Part shown: piece after piece, positions 1 to 11,319 of the stretch
Layout of the letters: each line of letters starts with the position of its first letter
Position numbering within the stretch: the stretch's first letter is position 1
DNA from: Siphonodentalium dalli
Taxonomy: Eukaryota; Mollusca; Scaphopoda; Gadilida; Siphonodentaliidae
Assembly: GCA_032622095.1 (NCBI GenBank)
Contig: CP136063.1
Location: 218,009,982-218,073,981 of the forward strand
DNA length: 64,000 nucleotides
Direction: 5' to 3'
The notes under the pieces: generated by a model
The model's input: only the letters and a program-made list of their open reading frames with translations
The model's database searches: none
Told to the model about the DNA's origin: nothing
Program-made: the position numbers and the translations under genes

Positions 1-205
1 AAAAATATTTGATTCGAGTCGAGGAACCCATCCATCGAAACTCAGAGTGATAAGATATCGATTTTTGAAGTTTGTTAATTGTTGGAGGTGTGGCCCACAA
101 GTTGGCAGAACCACGTGCTCAAAACGGACAAATTGCGGGTGTAAGATGGATAACCCTAAAATCAAGTTGTTATTATTGTTATCCATCTTACATTGCAACG
201 TTTGG
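1..205. repeat. Partial copy of the TTAA hairpin MITE
   Basis: The window opens inside a copy of the family seen complete at 10762, 25428 and 58873. It shares the block ATTTGATTCGAGTCGAGGAA and the later GATGGATAACCCTAAAATCA. A short inverted repeat around 146-190 forms the fold point. The left end is outside the window. Confidence 0.7.
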
Positions 206-214
206 ACATTTCTT

Positions 215-470
215 ACTCAACCCTTTCATGACGGGGGCTGCGCTGGTGCAGCATTAAAGATCACGTGCCAGTGCATTCTCTCATATATACTAGTCTCCCA
301 AAGGGAGCCTAGCATATATAAGATAATGCACTGGCTTAAAAGGTAAATCTTGTTAGGCCAATGTATTCTCTTGTATATGCGAGGCGCCCTAATTTGGGAG
401 ACTCGCACATATAAGAGAATGCATTGGCACAGGGTTTTCTAAAAAAATCAGGAAGCATCAGTTATGAGAG
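215..470. mobile_element. Degenerate TTAA-type MITE with two palindromes
   Basis: The start CCCTTTCATGACGGGGGCTG resembles the element at 29888. Two imperfect ~70-bp palindromes lie at 267-335 and 358-429, each with GCCARTG...CAYTGGC ends. The end region GGAAGCATCAGTTATGAGAG matches the terminal part of the 29888 copy. The flanking TTAA is no longer intact. Confidence 0.6.
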
Positions 471-1096
471 GATAAAGACCACATGGTTGGAAACTTCCAC
501 TTCAGTGCAAACGTCTGACCGAAAGTAGGACAACATTCGACTTTCTGTTTAAAAACAATAAAATTCAGACTAAACTCTCGTTGGAATATCGAATCATCAG
601 CACAAATTGTTTACCTACTTTTGTTCAGAAATATCCAACTATATCCAACTAATATTGTGTCAGCCATGCATGAAATATCCTATAATGTTGTGTCAGGCAT
701 GAAATAACCAACTGTTAATTAGCCAACGTTGGAGTGAGACATCCCACCGATTTCTACCACCACGTCCCTGATACGACAACTACCACCACGTCCCTGATAC
801 GACAACTATACCCATCTCCCTGTCGCCATGTCGTGCAATTCCCAACTGTTGAAAATATTGGTCAAAGTTGGGGGTGAGCCATACCTCTGCCCTACCCACA
901 GTTGGGCTAAGGTGTGGGACCCACAGTTGGGGTGAGGTGTTTGACCCACACCAGAATTTGAATTTGTGCCAGACATGAAATTTCCAAATGATGAAAATGT
1001 TGGCCAAGGATGAGACACACCATCCTCCACTCTGTGTCGCCACGTGCCTGATGCGGTGGGTTTCGGCGATTCAGATGTCGATATTACCAGGTAAAT
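471..1096. other. Non-coding repeat-like sequence
   Basis: No gene is seen. A 24-bp direct repeat containing ACCACGTCCCTGATACGACA occurs at about 757 and 783. Phrases such as CCCACAGTTGGG recur (about 897-935). Confidence 0.5.
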
Positions 1097-1199
1097 CACT
1101 GTGTAGGAACTGTTACATCGGAAATCGTTCTATGGCCGGTAGTGTGATGGTTCTTGCCTGATTTGTTACGGTTCCTGATGATTGAAAATAATAATTTTT

Positions 1200-3535
1200 G
1201 TGACAAAATCACGCATAATTATAGATATCTTGAATATATTAAACTTTCCTGAACGAACAGAGGCTGCAGAAGTACCGTGTTATCGCAACCTGAACTCTAG
1301 ACCACAATTAACGCGGTATTAGCGAGTTAATGCGTAAATATCAACAAGTTACCACTGAAAATCAAGCCACGTGGCGCAATTTCTTTGTTTTTCGTGGCGT
1401 ATAAAATATGAAACGCATTCTGAAGACAAACACTGACTATAAAGTGCACCCGCGTTATTCTTTTGTAAAATAGCTGAGAAAGTATCCCGATAGGGGTTGA
1501 TAATTGGGAGCTGTGACCTCGTAATCAACACGGGTGCGTGTTACGGTTCTATTTCAAACCGATCACGGCTGTGACGGTTCTGTCCATGAGATTTATTCGA
1601 ACGATTTCTGCACTTGGGTCCGAAAATCGTCTTGTGTATCTGACATTTTAAACCAGATAATGACTGTATCTTATGTAATTTGCATAATAGAACAGGTATA
1701 TTAAGAAATAACACAATAAATACCTAATACGGGAGATTAAGTGACATTAATAGGCAGAAATAAAATATTGAAAGTCCCGATGAGTAAAGTATCATAATCA
1801 TGCCCGCCTATATAAATGACCAATGGTAATATAAATCTACCCTCAGGAGAATATGATATGTTATATTCGTTTAATTAATCTGGGCATTATTGAAAGATCC
1901 AGGTGTGACAATATTTCAATGCCATGCAGCGCCATCATATTTCCTCCTCTGAAGTCCGCCTGAGGGACATTTACACATGTTTGTCGCCCAGACATGAATA
2001 TAACTTATGAAATCACATTCAACTGAATCACTTATAGGTTATGACGTGATTGGGGTGGTGGGGGGGGGGGGCTTGGGAGGGGGTGCTTAATTGGTGTCTA
2101 TCCCCAACTTTGGTCAAAATGTTCAACAGTTACAAATTTCTTATCTTACAATAGATTGGTTTGAAATTTAACACCAACAATATGTTGAAATTGTTCTCTT
2201 AATTTGATTTGACAACAATTTAATAGTGGGGATGTTGTCGTTTTTAGACTAACATTTGCATACTTTCCTACACTTTAAACATGTAATCAACCATATTTGA
2301 CATATACAAATGGACACCTCTTCTTTAGACTTGATCCAAAACTCATGATGGGTGGACATGAAGTAGGGAGCAGGTGTGATCTAGTTTTCTATATCATATT
2401 TACCCCCCCCCAATTGGCAAGAAACTGGTTTAATGGACAAATAATCTAATTCCATTTAATTAGTATGCTTTGTATTAAATAATGTATGCTCTTTTGCAAA
2501 ATAAATCATCTCTCTCTCCATCTGTTGGGAACATTTCCAATCTGGTGGGGTGGGGGCGCCAGGTTGGAAACTTCCAACACTTGGGAATCTTGAAGCCAGT
2601 CAATATGTTTTTTTGCAATTTTCAGGTTCAGATATCCACATTTTCTCACTGGGCCCATGTATCCTGAGTTTCTCCCCCGGTTTGCATGGTGGCCAATCAA
2701 AGGCTACTGATCAATTCTCTTCAGAATGGTATACAATCTAGAGCTATAATGTGTCATGCAGTTGGGGAAAACCAAAGCCCAGGCCTAGTGCATGAGTTTG
2801 GTCTGTTTCAAGGGGATGGTGCGGTTGGAAATTTCCAAGGTGGACGCCCCAACATTGAATACCCCCAGCCCACGTCACTGCTCACTTGACACGTTAGTAG
2901 CGAGGAATAATAATGTGCCTTGTAATAGCCAGGTTCAGACACCCATAACACTAATTTTTAATGATTCATTTGTATGAATGTTTAGCTAATAATTCAAACA
3001 ATCTGTTACTGCATGTTGAATTTAATAGCTGAGCATTCCTACAAATGAATCAATAGGATTCAAGTAGCTGCTCTTTATAGCACATTTAGTCATCAAAGAA
3101 TTAACATCCATATAATAATATTTGTAACTGCATGATTCTTTTCTCTTTTTTATATGTTACTGCTTGTTGAACTTAATAGCTAAGAATTCCTACAAATTAA
3201 TCAATAGGATTCATGTCAATTCTCATTACAGCGCATTAAGTAACCAAAGGTTTAACATCCATACAATAATATTTGTAACTGTAGGATTCTTTGCTTTTTT
3301 ATATCTTCTATTAAAAAATCTGATATCCCTATGATTGAATGGAAGATTACCGTGCTTGTATATGCTTTAATAGCTACATATTCTAGAATTAAAACCTAGA
3401 TAATCAGCATCCAGCAAGCGGATGCCCGACATAAACTTAATAAACTGCGTAATCAGAGCATTGTATGGGTGTCAACTAACTTTTAACGTCTTATTTTTGG
3501 CTTTTTGTTGAGCAAAATACGTCTACGAAAATAGA
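1200..3535. other. Non-coding interior of the hAT-like unit
   Basis: No gene is seen. It holds poly-G and poly-C runs (2060, 2405), gene-less dispersed sequence with GGTTGGAAACTTCCAAC (about 2563), and a degenerate ~150-bp direct repeat at about 3000-3130 and 3150-3300 (AATAGGATTCA, CAACATCCATAYAATAATAT-like phrases). Confidence 0.5.
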
Positions 3536-4092
3536 CAACACTAGCCGATGTGCCCGGTCCTCTTCGTCCGGGCTACTTAGGGATTTTTGTGTGATCGTCT
3601 CCGCCTGGGCAAACTATTGTTCGATCGGCCCGGAAACATGCCTATATGAGCGAATATGGTCAATGTCAAGGACATGGTCGCACGTGAAATTGGACCCACC
3701 CATATTGTTCCCGGGATCAAAGTATACCAAATTTGAGTCGGATTGGTCGAGGTCCAGAAACATGCCTATATGAGCGTATATGAGCGAGGTCAAGGTCAGG
3801 GACACGGTCGCAAGTGAAATTGGACCCGCCCATATTGTTCCCGTGATAAAAGTAGAACCAGCTACCAAATTTGAGTGGGATCGGTCGAGGTCCAGAATCA
3901 TGCCTATATGAGCGTATTTGAGCGAGATCAAGGTCGACACGGACGCACGTGAAATTGGACCCGCCCATATTGTTATCCAGATCAAAGTAGGCCTACACAC
4001 CAAATTTGAGTCGGATCGGTCGAGCAGTTTTTCGAGTCTATAACACAAATACATACATACAGACAGAAGTTCCAAAATATATAATAGATAAA
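3536..4092. repeat. 'CTTCGTCCGGGC' dispersed element with ~125-bp internal tandem repeats
   Basis: The head has CCTCTTCGTCCGGGCTAC. Four internal repeats of about 125 bp follow, with shared phrases GGAAACATGCCTATATGAGCG-type, GTGAAATTGGACCCGCCC and CAAATTTGAGTCGGAT. The tail is ACATACATACAGACAGAAG then CAAAATATATAATAGAT. The same head and tail occur at 62094-62978, so this is one repeat family. Confidence 0.7.
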
Positions 4093-4136
4093 ATACAAGA
4101 CAGATACCTCATGACAATACCTCATATGACTTTTCT

Positions 4137-4789
4137 TTTTACCATCAAGCACTTGATGACTATGCTGCAATCAAAGCTTCTAGGACTGAGAAGACAGCAT
4201 TAGTGGTTGATATTCAGAAAGTGAAGCATTCAATTTCAACGCTAAATAAAGGGAAAGCCGAGGATATTTTTGGACTTTCTGCCGAACACTTTCGATATGC
4301 TAGTGACAATTTTATATTCATATTAACTGAATTAATCAACGTGATACTTCAGCATAACACTATTCCGACTGCATTGAAAACTGGTCTTCTCAACCCTATC
4401 TACAAGAACAAAGGCGAAAAAAATAATTCTGGAAATTACAGAGGAATAACTGCTACCTGTCTTACTTAAAATTATTGAAGTTATCATTCGTGACGAGCTA
4501 AGGAAATACACTTTACCTGAACAATCACCTTTACAAAGAGGTTTCACAGCAAATGCTTCTCCTTTAAATGGTGCACTCTTGTTAGAGAAAGCAATCAGGG
4601 AGCAATATGACAACAAAACAGATGTATATATTGCCTTACTCGATGCCAAGTCAGCTTTTGACGTTGTTTGTAAAGAAATTCTTCTTCGGAAAACATTTAT
4701 TACATCAACTGACTACAACACATGGTCTATTGTTGATGATCTTCATTCTGACTGTTCTTCTGTCGTCAAATGGGCATCCAAGAAATCTG
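4137..4789 (+). pseudogene. Non-LTR retrotransposon reverse-transcriptase fragment
   Basis: The translation contains finger-domain signatures (IPTALKTGLLNPIYKNKG, NSGNYRGIT) and RT motif A ALLDAKSAFDVV, with its catalytic Asp retained. A frameshift near 4465 separates two frames (stop after ITATCLT, then LLKIIEV in the next frame). The fragment is truncated at about 4789, before the YADD motif, where it joins the duplicated block. It is a dead LINE relic; the clade is not determined. Confidence 0.8.
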
Positions 4790-4792
4790 TAA

Positions 4793-5850
4793 ATAGTATG
4801 CACAGAAATCCATATACAGCTGTTTACAGTGAATTCCCCCCACGCAAATCTCTGTTTTAGTGTTAAAAGGGGGGGTGGGTGTCAAAAAATGGTCGGAAAA
4901 AATGGAAAATATTTGGCGGTGGGGGTGGGTGGGTACAAAAAATGATCGAAAGGGAAAAAATGCCATACGTGCCTGAAATTTTTTCCGACCCCCCCCTGCT
5001 TGCGCGTCTACCTATTGTTGCCGCTTGATTATTATCCCGACGAATTTCTTCCACCGAAGACACCGAGGTGTTAGCTCGTCGATGTGGTAATTCTTTTGCA
5101 AGTCATTATTAGCTCAACTGTGCATTATCTAGACCAGAAAACCATAGTCAGAAATGGTAACGCCACCAAGATCATATTATTAGCCATAACTATGAATTCT
5201 AATATAATTATAATATAAACTAGCTTTCAAATTCCATGTGGGAAATTTGGATACTTCCATATACCACGTTTTCCCGTTTCTCGTGTTATACATTACATTC
5301 TTCAAGCTGTCTCGCTTTTTTGTTACACTAGTATGCTGGTGGGCCCGACTTCGTCCGGGCTGTTCCATCTGCTTTCCGGCGAAAGGCGCGATTTTACCTT
5401 CAATTGACTATTTTTGGTCAAGGTCATGTCGGGATCATGATTTGACCCGTCCAAAACACTCCCCGGAGAAAAGTAACGCTAGGTATAAAATTTCGTCGAA
5501 ATCCATCCGTTTTACCAGATTTAACCTTGAATTGATCATGTTGAATGTCAAGGTCAGGTCGGGATCACGATTTGACCCGTCCAAACACTCCCCGGACAAA
5601 ACTATCCCTATGTATCAAATTTCGTCGAAATCATTCCGTTTTACCCGATTTGACCTTGAATTGACCATTTTGAAGGTCAAGGTCAGGTCGGGGTCACGAT
5701 TTGACCCGTCTAAAACACTCCCCTAACAAAAGTACCCCTAGGTATAAAATTTCGTCGAAATCCATCCGTTTTACCCGATTTAACCTTGGATTCACCATAT
5801 TGAAGATCAAGGTCAGGTCGGGGTCACGATTTGACCCGTCCAAAACACTC
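4793..5850. repeat. 1.06 kb near-identical direct duplication, copy 1
   Basis: Matches 7181-8249 almost base for base, differing mainly in homopolymer G/C runs and small indels. It ends in three to four ~124-bp tandem units with GTCAAGGTCAGGTCGGG, TTTGACCCGTCC and AAATTTCGTCGAAATCC, preceded by the head GACTTCGTCCGGGC at about 5348. No coding capacity is seen. Confidence 0.85.
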
Positions 5851-7071
5851 CTAAACGGACGGTTAGATAGCTAGAAGAAGAAGATAACTCTATATATCCC
5901 GTCTACGCTCACGCTTTACGAAGTCCAGCGCAATGAAATTTCACTATTGTTAACCGGCTGTTGACTCATGGAAATGTCGGGCCTGCAAAACGCGTTATTT
6001 TTCAAACTAGCTGGCGACTTTGTGAATTTTGATAGGCGTAACACAGCTTATTGGATAAGCATAGAAAGGCAGTGTAATTCGTCGAAATTAATGACAAGTG
6101 GTGCAAATTTCAACTTAATGCATAGTTTGTTGTGTTTGTCTTTGTATACTTTCACAAAATTGGCAGTTTGAACCATGTACCATGGCAAATATTAGCAATA
6201 GTTTTACCCGTATAGAACGATTAATGGGGATAGAACCGAATCGATCGGGAGAGAACCCAAACAATAATCAAAATTCGCGGTTCTTGTCGTTGTTATGACT
6301 CGCACAATGAATGTTTCGTTATTAACACGCTCAATTGTGCCACAGATTGTTATGGGATCGAAAATAACTAATCGAATTATCACCCAGATGCCTCAAAATT
6401 GCGTTTTAACTGTCAAAAAGTCGTGAAAATGTATAATTTCGATCAGCAAGAACCGTCACAAAACAGACAAGAACCATCACAAACCGGCGATAGAACGATT
6501 TCCGATGTAACAGTTCCTACACAGTGTGGTAAATACTCCCGGTCACTCTATATAGTGCACATGCGTGGGTGCATGTTATCTTACCCTGCATTTCTGGAAT
6601 GCATTCTATCGTAATATGTAGTTCAATCTTCCGTCAAGTCCTGAATGGGAGCACTGTGCCCTTATTTGCCGACATCTCGGCAACAATTAAAGTTATGTAA
6701 ATATAGGCCCTGCAGTGCGTCATAGTGCACGACTTCCTGGTGATATATTGATGCACGGACGTCGGGGTGCCTCGAATCAAAGCATGGTCAGAAAACCTGA
6801 ATGATGACAATCCAACATATTTATCATTGAATTTTAAAACCCACTTGCGCCGGGGGGGGGGGGGGTGAAATTTGTTTTCCGGCACGTATGCCGGGGTGGG
6901 TGGGTGATCAAAGCTACCAACAAGAAATTTTTTCCGCACCTAAAAAAAAAAATTCTGCTTGTTTTTTTTAGTGTTTTGGCAATGAGTTGGGCTTCAAAAC
7001 CACTTTGCATGAGAGAAATAATGTACTTCTAACTGGTAAACTGACTGTAGGCAGTTATCGTGTTGTATTTT

Positions 7072-7180
7072 GTTGCAAATTTTGAAATCCAAGATGGCCG
7101 CTGGCAGCCATGTTTTTTTGGCCGAATGACCTCAAAATGACTCATTCCTATTTACAGGTCCATGTTAACATCCATGATAA
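7072..7180. repeat. Fragment of the 'AAGATGGCCGC' repeat
   Basis: TTTGAAATCCAAGATGGCCG and the following 90 bp match the units at 37560-38000. It adjoins copy 2 of the 1.06 kb duplication. Confidence 0.7.
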
Positions 7181-8249
7181 ATAGTATGCACAGAAATCCA
7201 TATACAGCTGTTTACAGTGAATTCCCCTCACGCAAATCTCTGTTTTAGTGTTAAAAGGGGGGGGGGTGGGTGTCAAAAAATGGTCGGAAAAAATGGAAAA
7301 TATTTGGCGGTGGGGGTGGGTGGGTACAAAAAATGATCGAAAGGGAAAAAATGCCATACGTGCCTGAAATTTTTTCCGACCCCCCCCCCCCCCCCGCTTG
7401 CGCGTCTACCTATTGTTGCCGCTTGATTATTATCCCGACGAATTTCTTCCACCGAAGACACCGAGGTGTTAGCTCGTCGATGTGGTAATTCTTTTGCAAG
7501 TCATTATTAGCTCAACTGTGCATTATCTAGACCAGAAAACCATAGTCAGAAATGGTAACGCCACCAAGATCATATTATTAGCCATAACTATGAATTCTAA
7601 TATAATTATAATATAAACTAGCTTTCAAATTCCATGTGGGAAATTTGGATACTTCCATATACCACGTTTTCCCGTTTCTCGTGTTATACATTACATTCTT
7701 CAAGCTGTCTCGCTTTTTTGTTACACTAGTAGGCTGGTGGGCCCGACTTCGTCCGGGCTGTTCCCATCTGCTTTCCTGCGAAAGGCGCGATTTTACCTTC
7801 AATTGACTATTTTTGGTCAAGGTCATGTCGGGATCATGATTTGACCCGTCCAAAACACTCCCCGGAGAAAAGTAACGCTAGGTATAAAATTTCGTCGAAA
7901 TCCATCCGTTTTACCAGATTTAACCTTGAATTGATCATGTTGAATGTCAAGGTCAGGTCGGGATCACGATTTGACCCGTCCAAACACTCCCCGGACAAAA
8001 CTATCCCTATGTATCAAATTTCGTCGAAATCCGTCCGTTTTACCCGATTTGACCTTGAATTGACCATTTTGAAGGTCAAGGTCAGGTCGGGGTCACGATT
8101 TGACCCGTCTAAAACACTCCCCTAACAAAAGTACCCCTAGGTATAAAATTTCGTCGAAATCCATCCGTTTTACCCGATTTAACCTTGGATTCACCATATT
8201 GAAGATCAAGGTCAGGTCGGGGTCACGATTTGACCCGTCCAAAACACTC
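7181..8249. repeat. 1.06 kb near-identical direct duplication, copy 2
   Basis: Second copy of 4793-5850. After 8249 it continues with another ~124-bp unit (CCGGACAAAAGCATCCC), which copy 1 lacks. A G/C-run expansion at 7378-7396 distinguishes the copies. Confidence 0.85.
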
Positions 8250-8520
8250 CCCGGACAAAAGCATCCCTAGGTATCAAATTTCGTCGAAATCCATCCTTGA
8301 TTAACAACGCGATCGCATGCTTTCCAAACGGTGTGGTAATTATCAATATCAGCACATGTGCTAATCTGTGTCGGACTATTTTATTGAGGATACCGCATTC
8401 GGGGTAACACTACAGCTTTTAAAGCGTCCCATTCGCAGCTTTTACATCGACCTAATCCCGCGTAACACCAGTGGATATTATATTTTCAAGCACAGTATAC
8501 ACCGGTGGCGTTAATAATAA
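8250..8520. repeat. Repeat tail shared with the insert in the TLR gene
   Basis: The sequence from ACCGCATTCGGGGTAACACT (about 8392) to GTATACACCGGTGGCGTTAA (about 8510) resembles 17810-17920 within the TIR insert. This links the two as related elements. Confidence 0.5.
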
Positions 8521-8572
8521 CCGGTAAAATAATGACCACCTCGGGAAGAGGAATAAACACTCAGTTTCACTC

Positions 8573-9232
8573 TTGGTTAAGTGGTCTTGCTTTTATGTTG
8601 GTGGGTTCTGGTGAATTACTATGTTGGTAGAGCAATGTGATGCTGTTCTGAAAATGTACCGTTATTTTTTCATAGTTGTCATTTTCACGACCTGTGGCTA
8701 ATATGAACGATGGGTGGCAGAAAACAACGAAGAACGTTCCTTGTTAGTCTATTCCTGAAGTGGTAGAAGTAACGAGCTTATGATTCACTTCGGTGCGAAA
8801 ATTGAAAACAGTTTGAAAATAGCTGTGACATTGACAAGTATTTTTGAGAGCATATGGAGCTGGTATATCAATATATCGTGTATTTATCAACCTTTATTAC
8901 ACAGTATGCTTCCAAAATTACAGGGACAAAATGTTGAAGTTCGAATGAGCCATGCCCCTTTAAATAATGACTCTGTTTTGGTTATTACAAACTGGTCATA
9001 ATCAAGATGACTATTCATGTCGCCTTTGCAAACACACGGGCAGCCATGATTAAACTATTTAAAAATAAACATGTTTTTGACAGTTTCATGCACACTAGCT
9101 TTTTCTCAAATCAGATGACCTAAACGCAGCTAAATAACATCTTTAGAAAAATAGCAATATATTGTATTTAACAGCATCAGTTGTCCCCTACCAGCATTAT
9201 AGCAAATCAGCAGGACCACTTAACCAGGGGCG
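8573..9232. mobile_element. Possible small inverted-repeat element
   Basis: TTGGTTAAGTGGTCTTGCTT at about 8573 is inverted at about 9213-9232 (CAGGACCACTTAACCAGG). The inverted stretch extends imperfectly about 40 bp inward. No coding sequence is recognised inside. Confidence 0.35.
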
Positions 9233-10236
9233 GAAACAGCGTGTGGGTATCTTCCAAAAGTTCCAGTCGATGAATAACATTCGATGTGTTAATCTCCCAG
9301 CGACATCAACAGTGAAGAATTACATCAAACTGAATTCCAAATTTGCGAAAAATGTGAGACAAGGACGTGGCGAGTGGATTGAGCTGGTTTCGCGTGAAAC
9401 TTTTAATAAATGTTCAATAGTTGGAAATATCAATGAGTTAATGACACATCAATTGTAAAAGTAACAATAAATTGACATTTATTTGATGTTGAAATTAAAA
9501 TCGTTCTTACATTGCGGTCAAAATTTGTAATAAAAGTGTCATAATTTTGGAAAAATCACCACCATAAACGAGGGTTGGCGAGACATATATACAACACTTG
9601 GAAAGCTTGAAGTATACCAGTTGTACGCTTGCAGCCCAAATAGAAGTTTCCAGATTTGGCTACAAATGTAGTTGGAAATTCCTAGTTCACCATACCCAAA
9701 CAGAAACTACATTTTCGCGTCAATATTTAAATATATATGTTGATTGCGAAAAAAAAGAAGTTTGTATACATAGAAGAAATCTTAGATGATACAAATCGTC
9801 ATGCATGATAAGTTTGATCAACCAACCCCCACCCCACGGTCATATTATAGTAATAATTTATCGGTCCAATTCTAAATTAAATCAAGGTAAACTAAAAGAA
9901 AGTTCTTCGATTAATACAATGTAAAGAACGATAATTATTTATCGGTTTCAAGACAAGTAATCGCGTCTACTCTAATATGGACTGACAAAACAGAAAACAA
10001 AGAGAAAAATAAGAAATCCAGTTGAAGAATGCTGTTTGCTAACCCGAAACGGGATGCAGGACAGTTTGCTGAATAGAGGGTGCAGTTTAAACTTCGAAGC
10101 TTGACGCCCCACCCAAACAAAAACCGTGTTACCATGTCCCTTCTTTGGCTAAATGATGGTTATTGAAATTCAAGCCAGTAATCGCTCAACAAATAACGAT
10201 TGAATATGAAAAAAAGGCTGAAATAGATAAAAAACA
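9233..10236. other. No gene seen
   Basis: AT-rich sequence with only short open frames lacking recognisable domains (the longest, 9162-9458, has no family signature). It lies just 3' of the unrecognised minus-strand gene. Confidence 0.5.
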
Positions 10237-10247
10237 TTTATTTTATC

Positions 10248-10377
10248 TCAGATGCATGCATCCCGTGAGTCCACAGTGCAGCGGCAAACCAAAATAGCAC
10301 GACTCTTAACTTGCGGATCTGGGCTATGAATGGGGAAGCCCGACCATAAGTATGAGGTGACAATACGGTACTTTTTC
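10248..10377 (-). CDS. Last coding exon of an unrecognised minus-strand gene
   Basis: The acceptor cttatcattaatcag precedes 10377. It enters in phase 2, completing AG/G as Arg from the exon at 10507. It encodes KKYRIVTSYLWSGFPIHS and ends LVCRCTVDSRDACI with TGA at 10250-10248. AATAAA follows within a few bases of the stop (10242-10237). The paired cysteines (FRCGSGCG in the preceding exon, VCRC and DAC here) suggest a secreted disulfide-rich domain, but the family is not recognised. The 129-nt intron is also open in frame, so a retained-intron product is possible. Confidence 0.6.
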
Positions 10378-10506
10378 CTGATTAATGATAAGTAAAGGAT
10401 ATGGTACGTATACATACATGCATACCATAGCAGGGTATAACATATTGATGCACGCTCTCCGTCAATGGAGGTCAATAAAGATATACAAAGCCCATGTTTG
10501 GCATAC

Positions 10507-10650
10507 CTGCCGCAACCCGACCCGCATCTAAATGTTACAACGTCGATTCTTGTGATTTTGGTGCCCCTTCCCTGACCGTCATTACAAACTTGGACATTTA
10601 CTTTGGTAACTTTAAACAACACCATTGAATTCGTTGTATCACGGAGACGC
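10507..10650 (-). CDS. Penultimate exon of the same unrecognised minus-strand gene
   Basis: 144 nt with acceptor tatattcatttacag before 10650 and donor GCGGCAG/GTATGC at 10507/10506. Only one frame is open, entering with one leftover base and leaving in phase 2, which matches the next exon exactly. It reads RLRDTTNSMVLFKVTKVNVQ and later ITRIDVVTFRCGSGCG. Upstream exons were not found with confidence. Confidence 0.6.
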
Positions 10651-10761
10651 CTGTAAATGAATATATCAAACCTGACACCCCTAAGATTGAAAAATGTCCA
10701 TACTCATTTCCGTCTGCTATTAATTGTTTCTAATAATAGCACCGAATAAATACGCGGAACT

Positions 10762-11248
10762 TTAAAGGTACTCAATCCGTAAAGAGGGTCCCCATCTCAA
10801 CAGATTCCAACAACAACAATCCGATCAGAGGGTCCTATATTACTATTTCTTTGGCTTTGGGGGTAAAAAATATTTGATTCGAGTCGAGGAACCCATCAAA
10901 CAAAGCTCAGGGTTATTATATATTGGTTTTTGAAATTTGTTAATTGCTCGAGATGAGTACTAATAACTGCCGTCAATTTGGTAACCTGCTCGAGATTTTA
11001 CGCAAAAACTCTATTCAAACAGACAAGGATGGATAACTCTATAATCAAGTGGTAATAATAACGAAATTTTTACTGTCTTCTGGGCCAGAAAGAATTCCCG
11101 ATAATGAAAATTAATGGATTTCTAAAATCGATATCTAACAAATCTGAGCTTTGATGGGTGACTTCCTCGACTCGAATCAAATATTTTTGACCCCCGAAGC
11201 CATTGAAATAGTAATTGAGAGGAGTTTTATCGGATTGAGTACCTTTAA
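10762..11248. mobile_element. TTAA-flanked hairpin MITE, full copy
   Basis: Bounded by TTAA on both sides, with inverted termini AAAGGTACTCAATCCG / CGGATTGAGTACCTTT. Most of its 487 bp folds back on itself (GATTCGAGTCGAGGAACCCA near the left is inverted near 11160). TTAA target sites are the mark of piggyBac-type transposition; no transposase is present. Confidence 0.8.
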
Positions 11249-11319
11249 ACTGCATCAGTTATCTCTGTGAAACGTGTCCATAGTGTCATTCAACAATTGA
11301 TCACAGCTTGACTATATTT

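Larger units (their letters stand above)
1097..6526. mobile_element. hAT-like composite unit with inverted ends and 8-bp target duplication
   Basis: The ends CACTGTGTAGGAACTGTTAC (1097) and its complement (ending 6526) are inverted repeats of roughly 100 bp: the left end to about 1190 matches 6430-6526 in reverse. Flanks are AGGTAAAT (1089-1096) and TGGTAAAT (6527-6534), 7 of 8 identical, as expected for a hAT 8-bp duplication. No transposase was recognised. The interior holds other repeats, including a LINE piece, so this is a non-autonomous element with nested insertions, or chance pairing of two solo ends. Confidence 0.45.

Noticed and set aside
3614-4075. 153-codon minus frame with repeated HIGMILDLD / FGPRPI-like motifs
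   Set aside because: It is produced by ~125-bp internal repeats of the dispersed 'CTTCGTCCGGGC' element.
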